Assembly: GCA_033439265.1 (NCBI GenBank)
Contig: JAVTVX010000035.1
Span: 3,886,001-3,950,000 of the forward strand
DNA from: Dillenia suffruticosa
Lineage: Eukaryota > Streptophyta > Magnoliopsida > Dilleniales > Dilleniaceae
Direction: 5' to 3'
DNA length: 64,000 nucleotides
In this document: positions 12,401-25,931 of the stretch, piece by piece
Layout of the letters: every line of letters starts with the position of its first letter
How positions within the stretch are numbered: position 1 is the stretch's first letter
The notes under the pieces: generated by a model
Seen by the model: only the letters and a program-made list of their open reading frames with translations
Database searches by the model: none
Told to the model about the DNA's origin: nothing
Translations under genes and position numbers: made by a program

Positions 12401-14227
12401 GAACAGAGGAAATGATGTGCTTAATTCTAGCTCTAGTAATTTATCTGGCATGTCTCTAGGAGCAGGGACTGCCACTGGAGGATGCCAATCCACTTTGTAA
12501 AATTTGTGGTGCTGGCTGATTTGATCACTGCTTTTCCTACATTATTCATACAACGTTTTTTGTGTGGAAAATTGTGATTATGAAAGTAAACTTGTTAATA
12601 ATTGTTGGCCCAAAGGCTACCTAAAATTATGATTTTAAGGATGAACAGAGTGTGTTGGTCTTGCAGTTATCTTCTTGAGCTTTTGGGCAGAAGTGCACTA
12701 TAATTCTATTTATCCCAATGGAGGTATGTATCTTTATTTTCACTTTATGCTTCTACTGAAAATACGTTTTACCCACGGTTTAGAAATTCCTAGGAAAATG
12801 ATTCTGCCTTTGTATATCAGTGCACTGAACATTTTACTTGTACTCGATCTAAGCTGGTTGTTTCTTCTTTTTTTTTTCACTTCTATAATGAAATGGTTGC
12901 CCATATGAATAATCTTTTCTATGTACAAACTCCCTGCGTGACATGCTTACTTTTCCTCCTCAAGTCTGATTCTGGGCCTCCAATTCAGCATCCTCTCTAT
13001 GTATATGAGCTAACCCCCACTCCCAAGAAATCAAGGTTAGGGAGTTATTTCAATGATGAAATTGTTGTCCATAAACGTTATGAACAGTTTTCACAGCCAA
13101 GAAAATCCCCCTGTACACGGTTGCAGCTACTAGAGGATAGCTAGTTGAGGGAGTTACCTCATGGTAATTGGACGAAACCACTGCAGGGGCAAAGTAGGCC
13201 CCACGTGAGTTGTCCTAATTGTTTTTTTTTTTTGGGGCACTTCACACGAGGCCTGCCTCAGCTCATGTGGTGCCTTGGTCGAGTTGCTAGGTGGCATTTG
13301 GACCTTGATTAGTTGTGCTCTTATTGGAGATGAGCCCGTCCACTTGTCCACATATGCACTTTTTCGCTGTTTGGTGCGCAGTTTCCAACTAAAAGTACCG
13401 TGGTACCTTGCCCACGATAACGAGGAAGTATGTCTAGGCATTTCATCCAAAAAAAAAAAAAAAAATCAAGTAATCTGGCCTTCCCTCATGGCATGATAAA
13501 TGAGAATGTTTTCCTACAGATTTTTGTTTGTTGTTCATGTGGACCTGGGAATTTCTAAATAGCCCATACCAGCTTCCCCGGACAGCCACCGGACCCTAAT
13601 TATTGGGGGGTCAACGCCTTGATTGTGCCCTACCCCAGTAACTATCTCGTAATCGATTAATTAATTATGGAGTGATTACGGTCCTAAACCATGCCGCTAT
13701 GTAATTTTCCTAACTTGCACCTGTGTAGTATATATATATTTATTATTAGTTACATATTAAGTTTTAGTATGTGAAAATGATGATAAATTATATTTTTGAT
13801 ATTGAATTCTGTGGATTATCATTTTATTGATGTTTTTAACAAAATGGATTGGAATGGGTGAATTCATGTCATAAATAGTTTGACCTTTAGTATTATTAGG
13901 AGAACATTGTTATTCCAAGTATTATCGAAATTTATTATTTTTGAGTACCTACATACCAATAGTGGTGGTTACGGGGCACCAAACCCCCCCCCCCCCAAAA
14001 AAAAAAAGGAAATGTCCCGACTCCATTTAAAGGAGGGGCAAGGATGGTAGGGCCTGTCTGTGTCGCTTGCTCGCCTTGTTGCCATCCCATGGACCTCACT
14101 TTTGTCTTGGATGTATTGTGGTTTAGAAACGATAATTCATGTTCTTCGGTTCCTGTTTGATTCAGATCTACCAACGTCCGAGCATAAGAAGAAAAAAAGA
14201 TGGTGGAACTTTGGACATGGCCGTTAA
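8171..14227 (+). CDS. OTU-domain deubiquitinase (plant OTU9/10/12-like)
   Basis: Ten coding exons: 8171-8483, 8581-8753, 9247-9320, 10156-10210, 10343-10417, 10514-10587, 10701-10749, 11566-11650, 12667-12723 and 14166-14227, giving 338 residues with all phases consistent. It is a cysteine protease that removes ubiquitin. The OTU fold starts near residue 187; the catalytic loop is GDGNCQFRAL, with Asp201 and Cys204, and the catalytic His310 lies in EVHYNS. The first 160 residues are acidic, low in structure and poorly conserved, as usual in this subfamily. The C-terminus is a basic, Trp-rich tail (KKKKRWWNFG). ATG 8171 is chosen because the homologous acidic N-terminus begins there. Intron 2 has a T9-G12 tract close to its acceptor, intron 8 contains a duplicated block, and intron 9 is the longest coding intron (1442 bases). 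The nearest Arabidopsis relative appears to be At5g03330, from memory. Confidence 0.92.
9418..9455. repeat. (GA)n microsatellite in OTU intron 3
   Basis: An uninterrupted GA run of about 36 bases follows a short CA run. It lies inside an intron and is likely length-variable between individuals. Confidence 0.95.
11769..12087. repeat. two-copy tandem repeat of about 163 bases in OTU intron 8
   Basis: The block starting with taaaatccgtagatggct at 11769 recurs from 11932 (taaaatctgtagatggct). Each copy carries the same ordered landmarks: agtgctacaagatttcata, gaagtagttgaa, gactataaaccttggg, ttattttttgaaag and gataagttttggatgagg. A few substitutions and short indels separate the copies, so the duplication is not brand new. 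No open frame or mobile-element end is seen. Confidence 0.9.
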
Positions 14228-15892
14228 CGAAATTCTTGCATCCCATGTTTATCAAGGTCTGACCATGGGAAACTCCAGCTTCAGCATCACGAATGGTATC
14301 CCAGGTTCAAGCCATCCTCTCGTGATTATTGTGTATTTGCTCTGAGGCAAAATTCTGGAAAACATTATCCTTCGTTACGGAAATTGCAGTCGACTTTATT
14401 TATGGTTGATGCAGCAACTTTTTGCGGTGTGCAAACGAAATCGTTTGCAAAAAAGATAAATGTAAATCTTTTGCATTTGGTGGAGAAAGTAGCCACATCA
14501 ACCATGAGTAGAGTTGCATCCGACTTTGCCCATTGATGAATAATAGCTTGCAAAATTATTAAGCCTTTTCTTATTACTGTCACAATTATTAATATTTTGA
14601 GTGGTTCCAATTGTATATTCCATGTTGCATGCATTTTTCCTACTTGCATGCTTATGGGCACCAAGGATTAGAGTAAAGTTGGATGATTTATTGGGTTCTC
14701 TAATTATTTTGATTACCTGTTCTTGTGGGGTCTGTACATTGGGGACCTCGTAAAAACAGAAAATTTTCTGGTTTATGCTTTCCCATTTTTGAAATAATAA
14801 AATAATTTCTGAAATGTATAGTGTTTCAAATGTGAAAATGTCTATTTAATTACCATGATGCTCCTTTGTATAACATTGGCCTAGTAATATAAATTTGTTA
14901 TAAAACTAATTTCAGAAACTTCTTTTGAATCTTCCTCAATGCCCTTTTTATTTATTGCATTATTTCTTACAATTTGGAATGCAACTTTGTGAGATGTTGT
15001 ACTGATTTTGGCTGTTTCTACAACTCTCTAAATACGCTACACGTGAATTCAAAGTAATTCAAATCCCAAATATATTTTAGTTTTACTGGGGATGAATGCC
15101 TAGAAATGGCAATTGACCCAAGGGGTGATTTTTTATATGACAATTTGATATTTTATAGATTCAAACCAATGTCACTATGATGGAGTGCTATAAGTTTTTA
15201 TCACATAATCATTAGATTTGGGGTTTTAATAATCCTGGAAAAAGAGAGCTTTGCCTAATTATTAAAAAAAAAATGAGGAATTTGACAGGAGAAAACCAAA
15301 ACTTTAGCCGCACATTGAAAATCAAGGTTAATATAAACTTTGAATTCCCGGTCATAACATATATACTTAAGTACAAAATGAGAATACTTCCTTGTAAACT
15401 TGGATTAGTCAAGAAAATTGCAATTGAGGAGTTCAAAATCATAAATCGAGATATTTATTAAAATCAAAGAGTCAAGAAAATTTGGTAAAATTTTCAAACA
15501 AGTTGAACTTCAGAGAGTTAAACTTGAGATGCTTTATGGTGATTGTTTCGTACTTGTAAAACGTTGGATCCAAACAAGAGGAACGCAATCAACCGAACTC
15601 AAAAAAGTTGTTCCACAAGATTTACTTTAAACACTTCAAATATATCCTCAAATTTCTTTTTACACCCAACTCCAAGTCCAAAATCCTACAAAATGATGCA
15701 AAGAGCAATCCTCACTAATAACTGCAAAAAAAAAAAAAAAAAAAAAAAAATCCTTAAACCCACATAAGATAAAAACCAACAAAAAACAAAACCCATCAAT
15801 CTAATATTTAATAATTTGTTAGCTTGTCAAAAAAACCCTAAAGAAACACACCTTCAAGAAACCAAAACCCCAGCCCTAACCCAAACCGTAAA
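14228..15892. other. intergenic region between OTU and TCP genes (converging 3' ends)
   Basis: It contains the 3' UTRs of two genes that point at each other. The sequence is AT-rich with no recognisable protein. An A25 homopolymer lies at 15726-15750. Copies of the telo-box-like AAACCCTA occur just beyond the TCP stop codon (around 15834). No terminator hairpin or RNA gene was recognised. Confidence 0.6.
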
Positions 15893-16465
15893 TCAGTCTC
15901 TGAGAACTTCCTCTTGTTGTCTCTCTTCCTCATTCGCCGGCTGCAATAACAACGCCGTGAACGGCATGTGCCGGTACCCTCCGGCCACCGGGAATTCATA
16001 ATTCACCGGATGACACAAGTCCAGCTTACAGCTCGGCGGGGAGATCGTGAACATCGCCGTCGTCACTCCGCCTTGCGCGGGAGCAGAAGTCGAAGCAGCA
16101 GAAGATGACATCGGAATCACACCCGACGTGGTCGATACCGGAACAGCCGGAACAGTGCCGGTGCCAGTGGCGGCTATGATGGAGGGCTCGGCTTGGCGGA
16201 GAAGCCACTCAATGGTTTCGCCGTCGGAGCGGTGGCCGAGCTCGCGAGTGAGTTGGAAAATCCGGGCGGCGCAGAGAGCAGGCATCCGCACGCGGCGGCC
16301 GCGGCCGTTGACTTTGGTGTGGCGGTCTTTGGAAGGGTGGCCAGGCTTGCGAGGTAAGGTGAGGTGAGTGCTTGCGGGTGATTTGGTGGAGATAGGGTTT
16401 GCTTCTTGTTGTTGTGGTTGGTCTGTGTGTACAAACTTGTGAAGAACCATATCTGATGATCCCAT
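15893..16465 (-). CDS. TCP11: class I TCP transcription factor, short TCP11-like
   Basis: A single exon encodes 190 residues. TCP factors bind GGNCCCAC/TGGGCY-type sites and control cell proliferation and growth. The TCP domain covers about residues 46-104: basic part [15 protein letters not shown], then helix-loop-helix [20 protein letters not shown] and [16 protein letters not shown]. The shortened basic region is the class I signature. Cys65 matches the redox-sensitive cysteine of class I members. Flanks are Ser/Thr/Ala-rich, and the C-terminus is Glu/Gln-rich. The short length resembles Arabidopsis TCP11 (about 190 residues) more than TCP7 or TCP21 (about 240-250). Its proximity to SIG6 and a ROT4-like gene also matches the Arabidopsis TCP11 neighbourhood as I recall it. 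Upstream (16483-16570) is a GA-rich stretch that reads as a CT-rich leader on the coding strand. Confidence 0.92.
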   Translation of the reverse strand: MGSSDMVLHKFVHTDQPQQQEANPISTKSPASTHLTLPRKPGHPSKDRHTKVNGRGRRVRMPALCAARIFQLTRELGHRSDGETIEWLLRQAEPSIIAATGTGTVPAVPVSTTSGVIPMSSSAASTSAPAQGGVTTAMFTISPPSCKLDLCHPVNYEFPVAGGYRHMPFTALLLQPANEEERQQEEVLRD

Positions 16466-16872
16466 TTTCGCGGGGGGTGAGAGAGAGAGTAGGTGTGTGT
16501 TTGGTTTGGAGAAAGAGGGACCGACTTGGTGAGCGGAGAGAGGAGAGAGGAGAGAGGAGAGAGGTGAAAGAATATAGGGTTTTGTTTTTAGGGGAGAGAG
16601 AGAAGGGATGTGGATTCTATTGACCCCACGTAATTTAAGTTGGAAGAAGAAAACTCGGCAGGAGATTTTATTTGGGTTTTGTTTTTTTTTTTTGTTTTTT
16701 AATTTGGGTTTTGTTTTGTTAGCGTGAGATTTGACACTGAGAATTAGAGATCGAGACCGAGAGAGAGAGTAGCTCTTATCTTCTCGCGTCTCTCTCTTTT
16801 ATCATATAAGAATTTAAATCTTATATCTCAGAGTTAAGGATGATAAATTGTGAACCAGATTATTCTTTTAGA

Positions 16873-16918
<46 letters not shown>

Positions 16919-19900
16919 GGTTTCTTTGGGCTTTGGGGGGAGGATGTTGGACTGAGAGGGCCCCTCTGAACATGCGGGGCCCACAATAACACAAGAAGAC
17001 CGGACGATGACGGTGATGTTGGTGTTCAAAGGGGTCCCGGTACAAAAGATGGATGTTTGGTCTGGTGGGTCCCCTTCAATTCCATCTCAGGTTAACTTAA
17101 CTTGGCTATGTCATGTCACGTGAATCAAAATCAAAATTATGGGTGCCTCCGTCTCTAAGGTCAATTCTAGGTTGGAGTCAAACTAACGTATTTGGGATGT
17201 CACAAAATGTGGTGGTCTGGTCTGGTCTGGTGTTTAGTGCGGTACAGGGTCGGGGACTGAGAGAAAACCTCTGGGTCTGGGCTGGCATGCCATTGTTGGT
17301 TGAATGGATCGATGCGTTGTTTGACTCGTCACTTTGAAATTTGCTTTTACTTGGGTAATTTTCATCAGAGATTAAAAAAAATATATTTTCCTTTCCGCAC
17401 CTTATTTTGATCGGAGGTTTTTTTTTTCTTTTTACTGTTTATTAATATAAAATAACTTATTTATTTATTTATTTCACCGATCTCTCTCTGCCCCCTCTCT
17501 TGACCTGCCCAAAGCAAAGAGACAAGGACAAATAAAGAGGAAAAGATTGCGCTTACTTTCTTTTTAACACAAATATTTGAACATGAAACCTTCATGTTAA
17601 GGGGATTACAATTTTTTTTTTGGTCCAGACAGTTAGACTGACATTGCACTCACTTTTTATCTTCTTTCTTCCCAATCTCCCTATCTCTTCTCTCTGCTCA
17701 CTCCTCTCTTTCATATGGATCAATGAGGTCCGCCAATGAGCTTTGGTACTTTTCCCCTCCCTTATGTATTATGTGCGAATTCGAATCCCTATGCATGCAT
17801 ACCAAAATGGATCAATGAGATCCGGTAGAGATGTACTATAAATCAATTAATCTCTCCTTGTCTTTTACTCTCTCTCTCTCTCTCTCTCTCTCGAAATCCA
17901 CTGTAGTTACTCTTGACTATCGATGTTTTCTCTCTCTTGCTTTTCTCCCTCTCGCCCTCTTATTGATCTCTTGATTCTCTTATGTGAACCCATCTACCAT
18001 TCAACTTCTCTATCGATCAATGATTTTTTTTTTCTCTATATCTCTTTATCTCTTCAATTGATCACGATTTGCAAGCAAAGAGATTAAGGGAAAAAAATTC
18101 AGGTGAGGGAAAGAGGGAAATGGAGAAAATTAATCAAAAATAAATAAAAAGAAGAAGAGAGATAAATGGTAAGCGTTTCTTTTTATATTGATGAATCCCG
18201 AAAAATTGCTAATTGAAAGAAAGATCGATAGAGCAGGGAAAATCTTTTCCATCTCTGGTAGGAATTACTCTTTGTCTAGCATCAATGAAGGATTCCCCCC
18301 CCCCCCCCCCTGCTTCCTTCTTTTTACTCAAATGCTAATCATGTCTCCACCGGTTTATAATTCCAAAAATGCAAAAAGAGAGAAGAGAGAGGAGAGAGAA
18401 AGGAGAGAGAAAATAGATGGGGAGAGAAAGGGAATCATTGGAGAGACGAGAGAGGAAAACCAAAAAAAAAACAAAAGAGAGAGAAAGGAGAGAGGAGAAA
18501 GTGTCACCAAAGACAAGAGAGATGAGAGAGAAAGGAGAAGATGGAAAAACAGAGGGCATATGCGTTATTTTACTCATTTTCTCTTTAATAAAAAAATATA
18601 TATATATATTTGGACTCTTTTAAAGCTCAAATAGGATTTCTCCTCAAAAAACACGAGGGTCCTTTATTTTGCCTTGACCTAAATTTTTCATGTGGATTGC
18701 AATGTTGTTCACGTTGGCCCACTGCGCACTCAAAACCAAAAACCCCACGCCCTCCACACTCATCGTTAAGCCATTTTTACATTCTTTTATTTTTTTCGTG
18801 AAAAAGCTTATGAGAAATTATTAGCATTGTTATCTGTATTATTACAAAGATTTTTTATATTATATAATATTTATTTTAAAGTCTTATTATTATTTTTCAA
18901 GCCGAGTACTTTTTTGTTTCAGATAAGTCGCACAATATAATAATAAATCGGAAAAAAAAGCTTGTCGACCAAAAATTCCAGTTTAATGCACTATGATATA
19001 CCATCTTAACGATCGATCGTGATCGTGGTTGTGGTTATGGTCGTGGTTGGTATTAATATCTTGTAGCAAAAAATTGATATTTTCTCTCGATCAAAAAATA
19101 AAAATAAAATTGATTCATCATATATGAATTATGAGCCCTCTTATCAAAATTTGAATCTTACGAACTAATACCGTGGTGTTTGGGATTGTTTATAAATTGA
19201 TCAAACTAATTTATAAATTAAAATTAAAATTATAATTATTCGATAATTAAAATTTATAAAAATGTTTATAAATCCAAAAAATGATTTTAAGTCAAAACAA
19301 TAAATTGCTCTTCTGAGCTTTTTTATTTTGATACTTTTAAATACAATTAAAATAAATTATTTTAATTAATAAAAATATATTTTCACATTTACGACAAACT
19401 TCATATTCTAATTAGTTACGTAAAAGCTTGTTATGCCCATCATAATCTTTTCTCTATAGTATTTGTTTTATCAAATAATTAATTATTTTTAAATAATATT
19501 TATTTAGATAGATAATAATTTATTTAAATAAAAAACAAAGTGGATTTATAAATTAAAAAGTTGCTCGATGGAAATGCAGAGCATTCCCCGGGTCCCGTCT
19601 CAAGAACGAACTAACATAAAAGAAAATCACTTTGTCTGCACGTAACTTCCCTGTTTCACTAAAATCTTTTGAATTGAATGATCAAACACTTTACTTCCTT
19701 AACTATTAATTTCAAGTTTGAATTCTATGAAGGATAAAAAGGAATTTAAAAATTAAATTTTATAATACTCGAATCAAATTAATCAATTAAAGTTGAGATA
19801 TCCAAAAAAAACAAAAAAAAACTCCCCCATTGCACTTGATCATCATTCCTTAAGATAATAATAAAAGTAGGCTGACCTTTGGACCCAAAAGGCAAACGAA

Positions 19901-20585
19901 ACAAAAAATAAATGCAATTCTACAAATTTTGGATTAAGCTCATTTCTTTCCTGTCAATGAGAAGACCCTCCTTTTCTTTACCCCAAAAAGGGTATGCCTG
20001 ATTGAAAATTCTTTTATATCAAAAATAACTATTACTCATTATATTATATAATTAATGATCTTGAATTTTTTTGGGGTGGAGGGGGGTGGGGGCTTCTCAA
20101 TATTTTCAGTACTTTTTATTTCTTTAAAGAGGCTAGGGTTTGTCAAATATTTAATATAATAATTTTAATATGTACAATTTTTACGTAATTTTTTCTTCTC
20201 TGTGTTGACACAAAAAAATTATAAGAAAAGAGAACGGGGCGTCTAAAATTTTCGGATCTGAACTCATTTTCATTAGCTCTGGTCCACGAGTGCGAAGGAG
20301 AAGGACGGAACGTGAAAAGGAAAGGGTGCTGCACCTCTCTCTCTCTCTCTCTCTCTCTCCCCCCTCGCAATTCTTCCTCTCATCAAATTGTTGCTACCAT
20401 AGAAAAGGTTATGATCATCGGTTTTGTAATTTAGTTTTGTTTGTCAATAAATTTTTAGTTTTTGAGTTTTTGATGGAAACCCATTTTGATAATCTTAATT
20501 CTATATTCTCACTGACAATTTTATTGATTTTAGCTTAGGATTGAACTATAAAAGAAGGGGAGGGGTCGAGAGAGCTTTTGCAGAT
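16466..20585. other. intergenic region, divergent promoters of TCP and LPA1-type genes
   Basis: The first 200 bases are the TCP promoter/leader with GA-rich repeats. A CT microsatellite lies at 16876-16910 and another at 17868-17892. Between 17640 and 18060 the + strand is pyrimidine-rich; between 18361 and 18560 it is purine-rich (GAGAGAA-type), separated by a C16 run at 18295-18310. From 18800 to 20000 the DNA is AT-rich with nothing recognised. A telo-box (TAGGGTTT, 20134-20141) and a CT run (20335-20360) precede the LPA1-type gene. A possible leader intron there runs from about 20408 (AAAAG then gttatg) to about 20537 (gcttag). No protein-coding gene is supported. Confidence 0.55.
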
Positions 20586-23500
20586 ATGGCGGAAGTGCCG
20601 GAGTTGGTATACATAGTGGTAGTTGATGAAGGAGAGGAGAGAGAGTCGTTTCGGTACACCAGGCCTGTGCTTCAGAGTACTTTGCTGCTAATGGGTTGCA
20701 AAGTCAGGCATGCCTTTAAGGTAATTTTTGGAGCTAAAATTGAATTATCATCCTTGTTTTCTATTTTTCTTAAATGCAATGATTTTATCTGGTTTTTAAT
20801 TTGTTGATCATATATTTATATTGTGCTAACGTTTAGGTACCTCACAACTTGGCTCTGTTAAGATAGACCAAGTAATTAAGAATACAACCCCTATATTTTA
20901 GATGGGCTCATTTATGTTGAAATTATAAAAGATAGATTTTTTAACACAAAAAAGTGGAGCTTAGACAAGCAAAAACCATGAATAGCTTTTTTTAATTGTG
21001 TGTTGGGGGGGGGGGACTTAGAAGTAGTATCTTAGAAAAAGTATGAGAGATAAACAAATGAAGGAACAAATATGGAGCTATTAGCGTTGTCATTTCCTAG
21101 CATCCACAAACATATCTCCTTAACTCATAGATGGTTTCATTGATAAGATTATAAACCTTAAGAAAAATAAAAATGAAATAAATAAATTCGTTGAACTTGT
21201 CTCTAAATTAAAGGTTGAAGGATTACTCTCTGGACTCAACTTATATCGGATTCGCTAAAAAAATCTATCTTGAATGATGTTCTTTGTCAGAAGGGTTTTT
21301 CTTTCCTTTTTCTTTTTCAATTAAACAAAAAATAAAAGGAAAACTTCATAGAGCAGCGACCAATCCTTAGAGTTTGAGGTCACGAAGTGTGTACTTTGTT
21401 GATAATACTGTGGCGGTGACTGGTGATTGCAATGGACATACTGCAAATTCATATCTTAGAAACCTTTGGAATATTAGAATTATATGGTAAGGTCATTTTA
21501 GCTATCTTTGATGGTTGAATTTTTGCTTTCTTTGGTCAATGATGGTTTCACTGATAAGGTCAGTCTATTAACTATACTTGATTTTTTTAGTGAACTAAAT
21601 ATGTTCTAGTGTTGCATATATCAAATCCTGTTAGTCCTGGGATAAAGGCTAGAAGTCTTCTACTAGAGAATCTTTATGCTCTGGTCAGATCAGCCGAAGG
21701 TTTTTTGAAGTGATGAAAAGCGACGAGTTCATCAGATGTTGGGATCCCAATGGGATTGGAATTTCACAACCGGATGGATTGCATTGTCATCATGGGGATG
21801 AAAATGGCTTTTCTACTAGTTGCATCGCTGCAGGAGAATTTGGCAACAAATTGGAATCGGAGAAACATAAATATAACCCAAAACCTTTTGAATCATATGA
21901 ACAACGCAGAACTGTTATTATGAGGAGGGAAACTTTCTTGGATATTGTTTGTAGTATTCTTGCTGAATATAAATACATAGGTCCAAATCAAAGGGCTGAC
22001 TTGATTTTGGCCAGCAGGTATACCAACTTTCTTCCCTTTGATAACATGCTGAATTTTGGAATGAGCTCTATGTTTTTCCTGTTGATGGATATCTTTTTAT
22101 TATATTTAGCTTCTAATGTCTTTTGAAGGTTAGTCTTAATACATTGCAAATATATATATTTTTTGTGGTTAGTGCTTTCTATTCAATTTTTGTCTATTTG
22201 CATGCCATGCCCATGTGTTGAAAACAAATAGAATGAGAAAATCTGTTGCCTGTCTCGTCTTTCCTAGAGCTTGGTGGCCTTGGGATTTGTTTTGTATTTT
22301 CTATTCATGACATGATCCTCTTATTCCTTAATGTAGTAATTAGGTCATTGACATAGATTTTCCAAACTTCTGGATGTTTGCATTTTTCAAAAATTGGATT
22401 TTGGATTTTGGTTTGTTCTGTTTGTTGACCCATGCATCTAGCCTGTGAATTCCGTCTAAGCACAATAATTATGTCTAATACAATGATATCTATTGATTGG
22501 CTTCCTCAACAAATATATTTCAGTAACTCTTACTCGAAAAGAAAGAATCCTTTCTTAGAAAAGGTGATTAAATGGCAAAGGGTGATTTTGTTTTCTATTT
22601 TTTCTGATACTAGCTAATTGGTCAAAACACAGTTGTTTCCATCAAAAGCTGAAAAATCATGCATACATGTTTTTTGGGCGCATATATTATATTTTCTATG
22701 CATACATTGGGAATCTCTATAGAGGTAAATACATCAGTACTAATGTACTTTTGTAGCTCTATATTTATGGCTGAGCTGCTTATGATTGATCTACTTTTGG
22801 TGTTAGTCTCAGCCCTTTTCTTTTAGTCCACAATTTTACCTACACGAGCACTTGGCTAAATGCCATAATGGCAGAAAATTTGAGAAAGACAGGGTTATCA
22901 TTTTTTGATATTTCATTTCTTTGTTTTGATAATTTTTGTCATGGCATGAACTTTTGTATTGAATTTATTGACTGGACTTTTATGGCAGCTCCTTTCTTAA
23001 TATTTATATTGTACTCATCCTCTAAGGTGTATTCTCTTTGCATCAGAATCCGAGAAAGGAAGGAATCGGTGATAGTTTTGTTATGTGGCACAAGTGGTTG
23101 TGGCAAATCAACTTTATCTTCCTTGCTGGTACTTTTACATTCGTACACTAGCATGATCTTTATCATACTTTTAGTTTTCACATGCATCTTGCTTTTCACT
23201 GCATGTCTTCTATTGTGTCACACAAATCTAGTTTCTGGCAAGAAACGAATTTTAAACAGTTGAATTCCACATTAAATATGCATAAGTATATGGATGAAGC
23301 CCAGGTGTTGCATTAAAAATGCTTTAGCTCTTCTCTATGTTGCTAGTGGTTGCAATCCTATTGATACAAGTTGAGATCACTTGTTTGGGCTTGTATGTTT
23401 TGAATACTTGCTCTTTCAACTGCTGTTCCCGAGCCTAGTAACCAGCAGGCCTGAGAACTGCCTTTTCTCCCTTGTTTATGTTTCTCCTGCTTTGAGAATT

Positions 23501-25886
23501 TCTTTATCAAAGATAGTTGCAGTCATAGTGTTACATCACACTCACTATTTCGCATGCATATTGCAGTGTAGCTTTAACAAAAATGTCAAAATGCTACATT
23601 AAAATGTAAAAATGTCCTAGACTTGATGGACATAATTTAATATTATTGTATTCAGGGCACGAGGTTGGGCATCACAACTGTTATCTCTACTGACTCAATT
23701 CGGCATATGATGCGGAGCTTTGTGGATGAAAAGCAAAACCCTCTACTATGGGCTTCAACCTACCATGCTGGGGAATGCTTGGATCCTGTGGCAATTGCAG
23801 AAGCTAAAACTAGGAAGAAGGCCAAGAAACTGGCAGATATTTCTAACTCAACATTCAAGGATGATGAAGCATCGGGTGGAAGTTTGGAGGAGAAACCAGG
23901 CACAAATCTCTTGGACAATAAATTGAGTATTACCCAATTGATTAGTGCGAAAGAAATGGCTATTGAAGGGTTCAAAGCACAGAGTGAGATGGTCATCGAC
24001 AGTCTTGATCAGCTAATTACTGTATGGGAAGAAAGGAAAGAATCAGTAATTGTGGAGGGTGTGCACTTAAGCCTGAATTTTGTGGTGAGATTATTTGACT
24101 TAAATACAGGCATTTCCACTAACTTTAGTTAGTTTGTCTTTTTCCACTTCTGCCAGAAAGAATGACTTCAAGAAATACCATGATATCTTTCAACAACAAG
24201 ACAAATATTCTCAATAGGAACTCCCTCTAGATATATCTCAAATCATACCCAACATATGAGATTTTATTAAAATTATGGAATTGCCTTTTCAGTGGATGAC
24301 CAGGGAAAGACGAGTGATATTTATCTAGCTACTGGATCAATTCACTTTGTTGGCGCCACATACCTTATAGTCTCTTAAGGTGCCTTCTTCCAGTTATGCA
24401 ATTGAAGAGAATATAGAAAAGCTTAGGGATGAGAATTCAAATGGTGCAAAGAATATATCCTTCTCATGAGTTGCACTTGGAATGGAGCCCAATGGGATGA
24501 CTGTAGCATTTTTTTTTATCTTCTTCAAATTGCTATATGTCATATTTTAGTTATTTGTTAAATGACAACTATCAAATTGTGTGTTATGCTTAATATTATA
24601 CTCTTCTAAGCAGATGGGACTTATGAAGAAGCATTCTTCAATCCTACCGTTCATGATATACATTAGAAATGAAGAGAAGCACTTGGAACGATTTGCAGTT
24701 CGTGCAAAATATATGGCCTTAGACCCAGCCAAAAACAAATATGTCAAATATATTCATAACATCAGAGCAATTCAGGAGTACCTCTGTGGCAGGGCAGACA
24801 AATACTTGGTTCCAAAGATAAATAATACAAATGTTGACAAAAGTGTAGCTGCTATTCATGCTACAGTATTCGGCTGCCTACGGCGACGCGTGTCAGGGGA
24901 GCATTTTTTTGACCCTGCCACAAACACCAGCACATTAGTATATGACGAATATAGAAATCAGTGCGCAGCTAACTCACTCGGCTCAAAACGCATGTTTCAA
25001 TTGATACAGCGAAGAGGTTCTTCTCGGCATTTGATGGCACTTATCAATACTGATGGCTCCGTTGCAAAAGCCTGGCCTGTTAATGCAAGTCATGGTCATG
25101 ATGGCCACATCTTATCTCATGGGGGTAAGAAGGATGTTGGTGATCCAATGTATGGTCCTTTGCAGTATTGTAAGGCTGAGCGGGTCAATCTTCAGTTTGG
25201 CCACTTTGGTCTCAGTGCTTGGCCCAATGATATTGGCAGTTCCAGTCAGACTCCAAGTGTTGATGAGTCCAGGGTTGAAGGGGCTTATACAGGGAGCAGG
25301 TGTACTTCCACTTGCAGTTCACCACAATTGTCTGAGATACTTTCCAAAGAGGTAATCAAGCAGCTAAACTTTCAACTCTTACTATATTAATCAGCTGCAT
25401 CTCTTATGATGCCTGTAAGATTGAGTTCCTGGTGACCGGCCTTTTCAAATTCCATTGAGTCCTAGGATAATCGGTTTCTTCCCATTTGTACTAGATATTG
25501 AGGAAACTGACCTCTTGTTATTGTTGTAACTGCATTCATCTTCCCTGTGGACTTTAACTCTTCCTGTTTTAACCAGCTTAAAGAGGAAATGCTTGCTTCT
25601 GGAAGCGAAGTGTATGACAGTTCAGCTAATGCAGACAGTGATGGGGATCTTGCTGATATAGATGTTGAAGAGCGTCATGAAGAGGTAGGGTTAAATTTTG
25701 AACATGCTATTGTAGTGACATGTACAAATGTGTTCTTGATAGTTGATTTTAACTGAACTTGAAACAGATATCATGGTTATTAGGTATTGACTGCTATCGT
25801 GCATGAATGTAGATCAAAGAATTCCATATAGCCAAAGGGTACCATTGCTGTTGTTATATAAGCTAGCTTTTAACTTCACACACTGC

Positions 25887-25931
<45 letters not shown>

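Noticed and set aside
16047-16367. 106-codon + strand frame opposite the TCP domain
   Set aside because: It is an antisense shadow of a GC-rich coding exon; the - strand frame contains the complete TCP domain.
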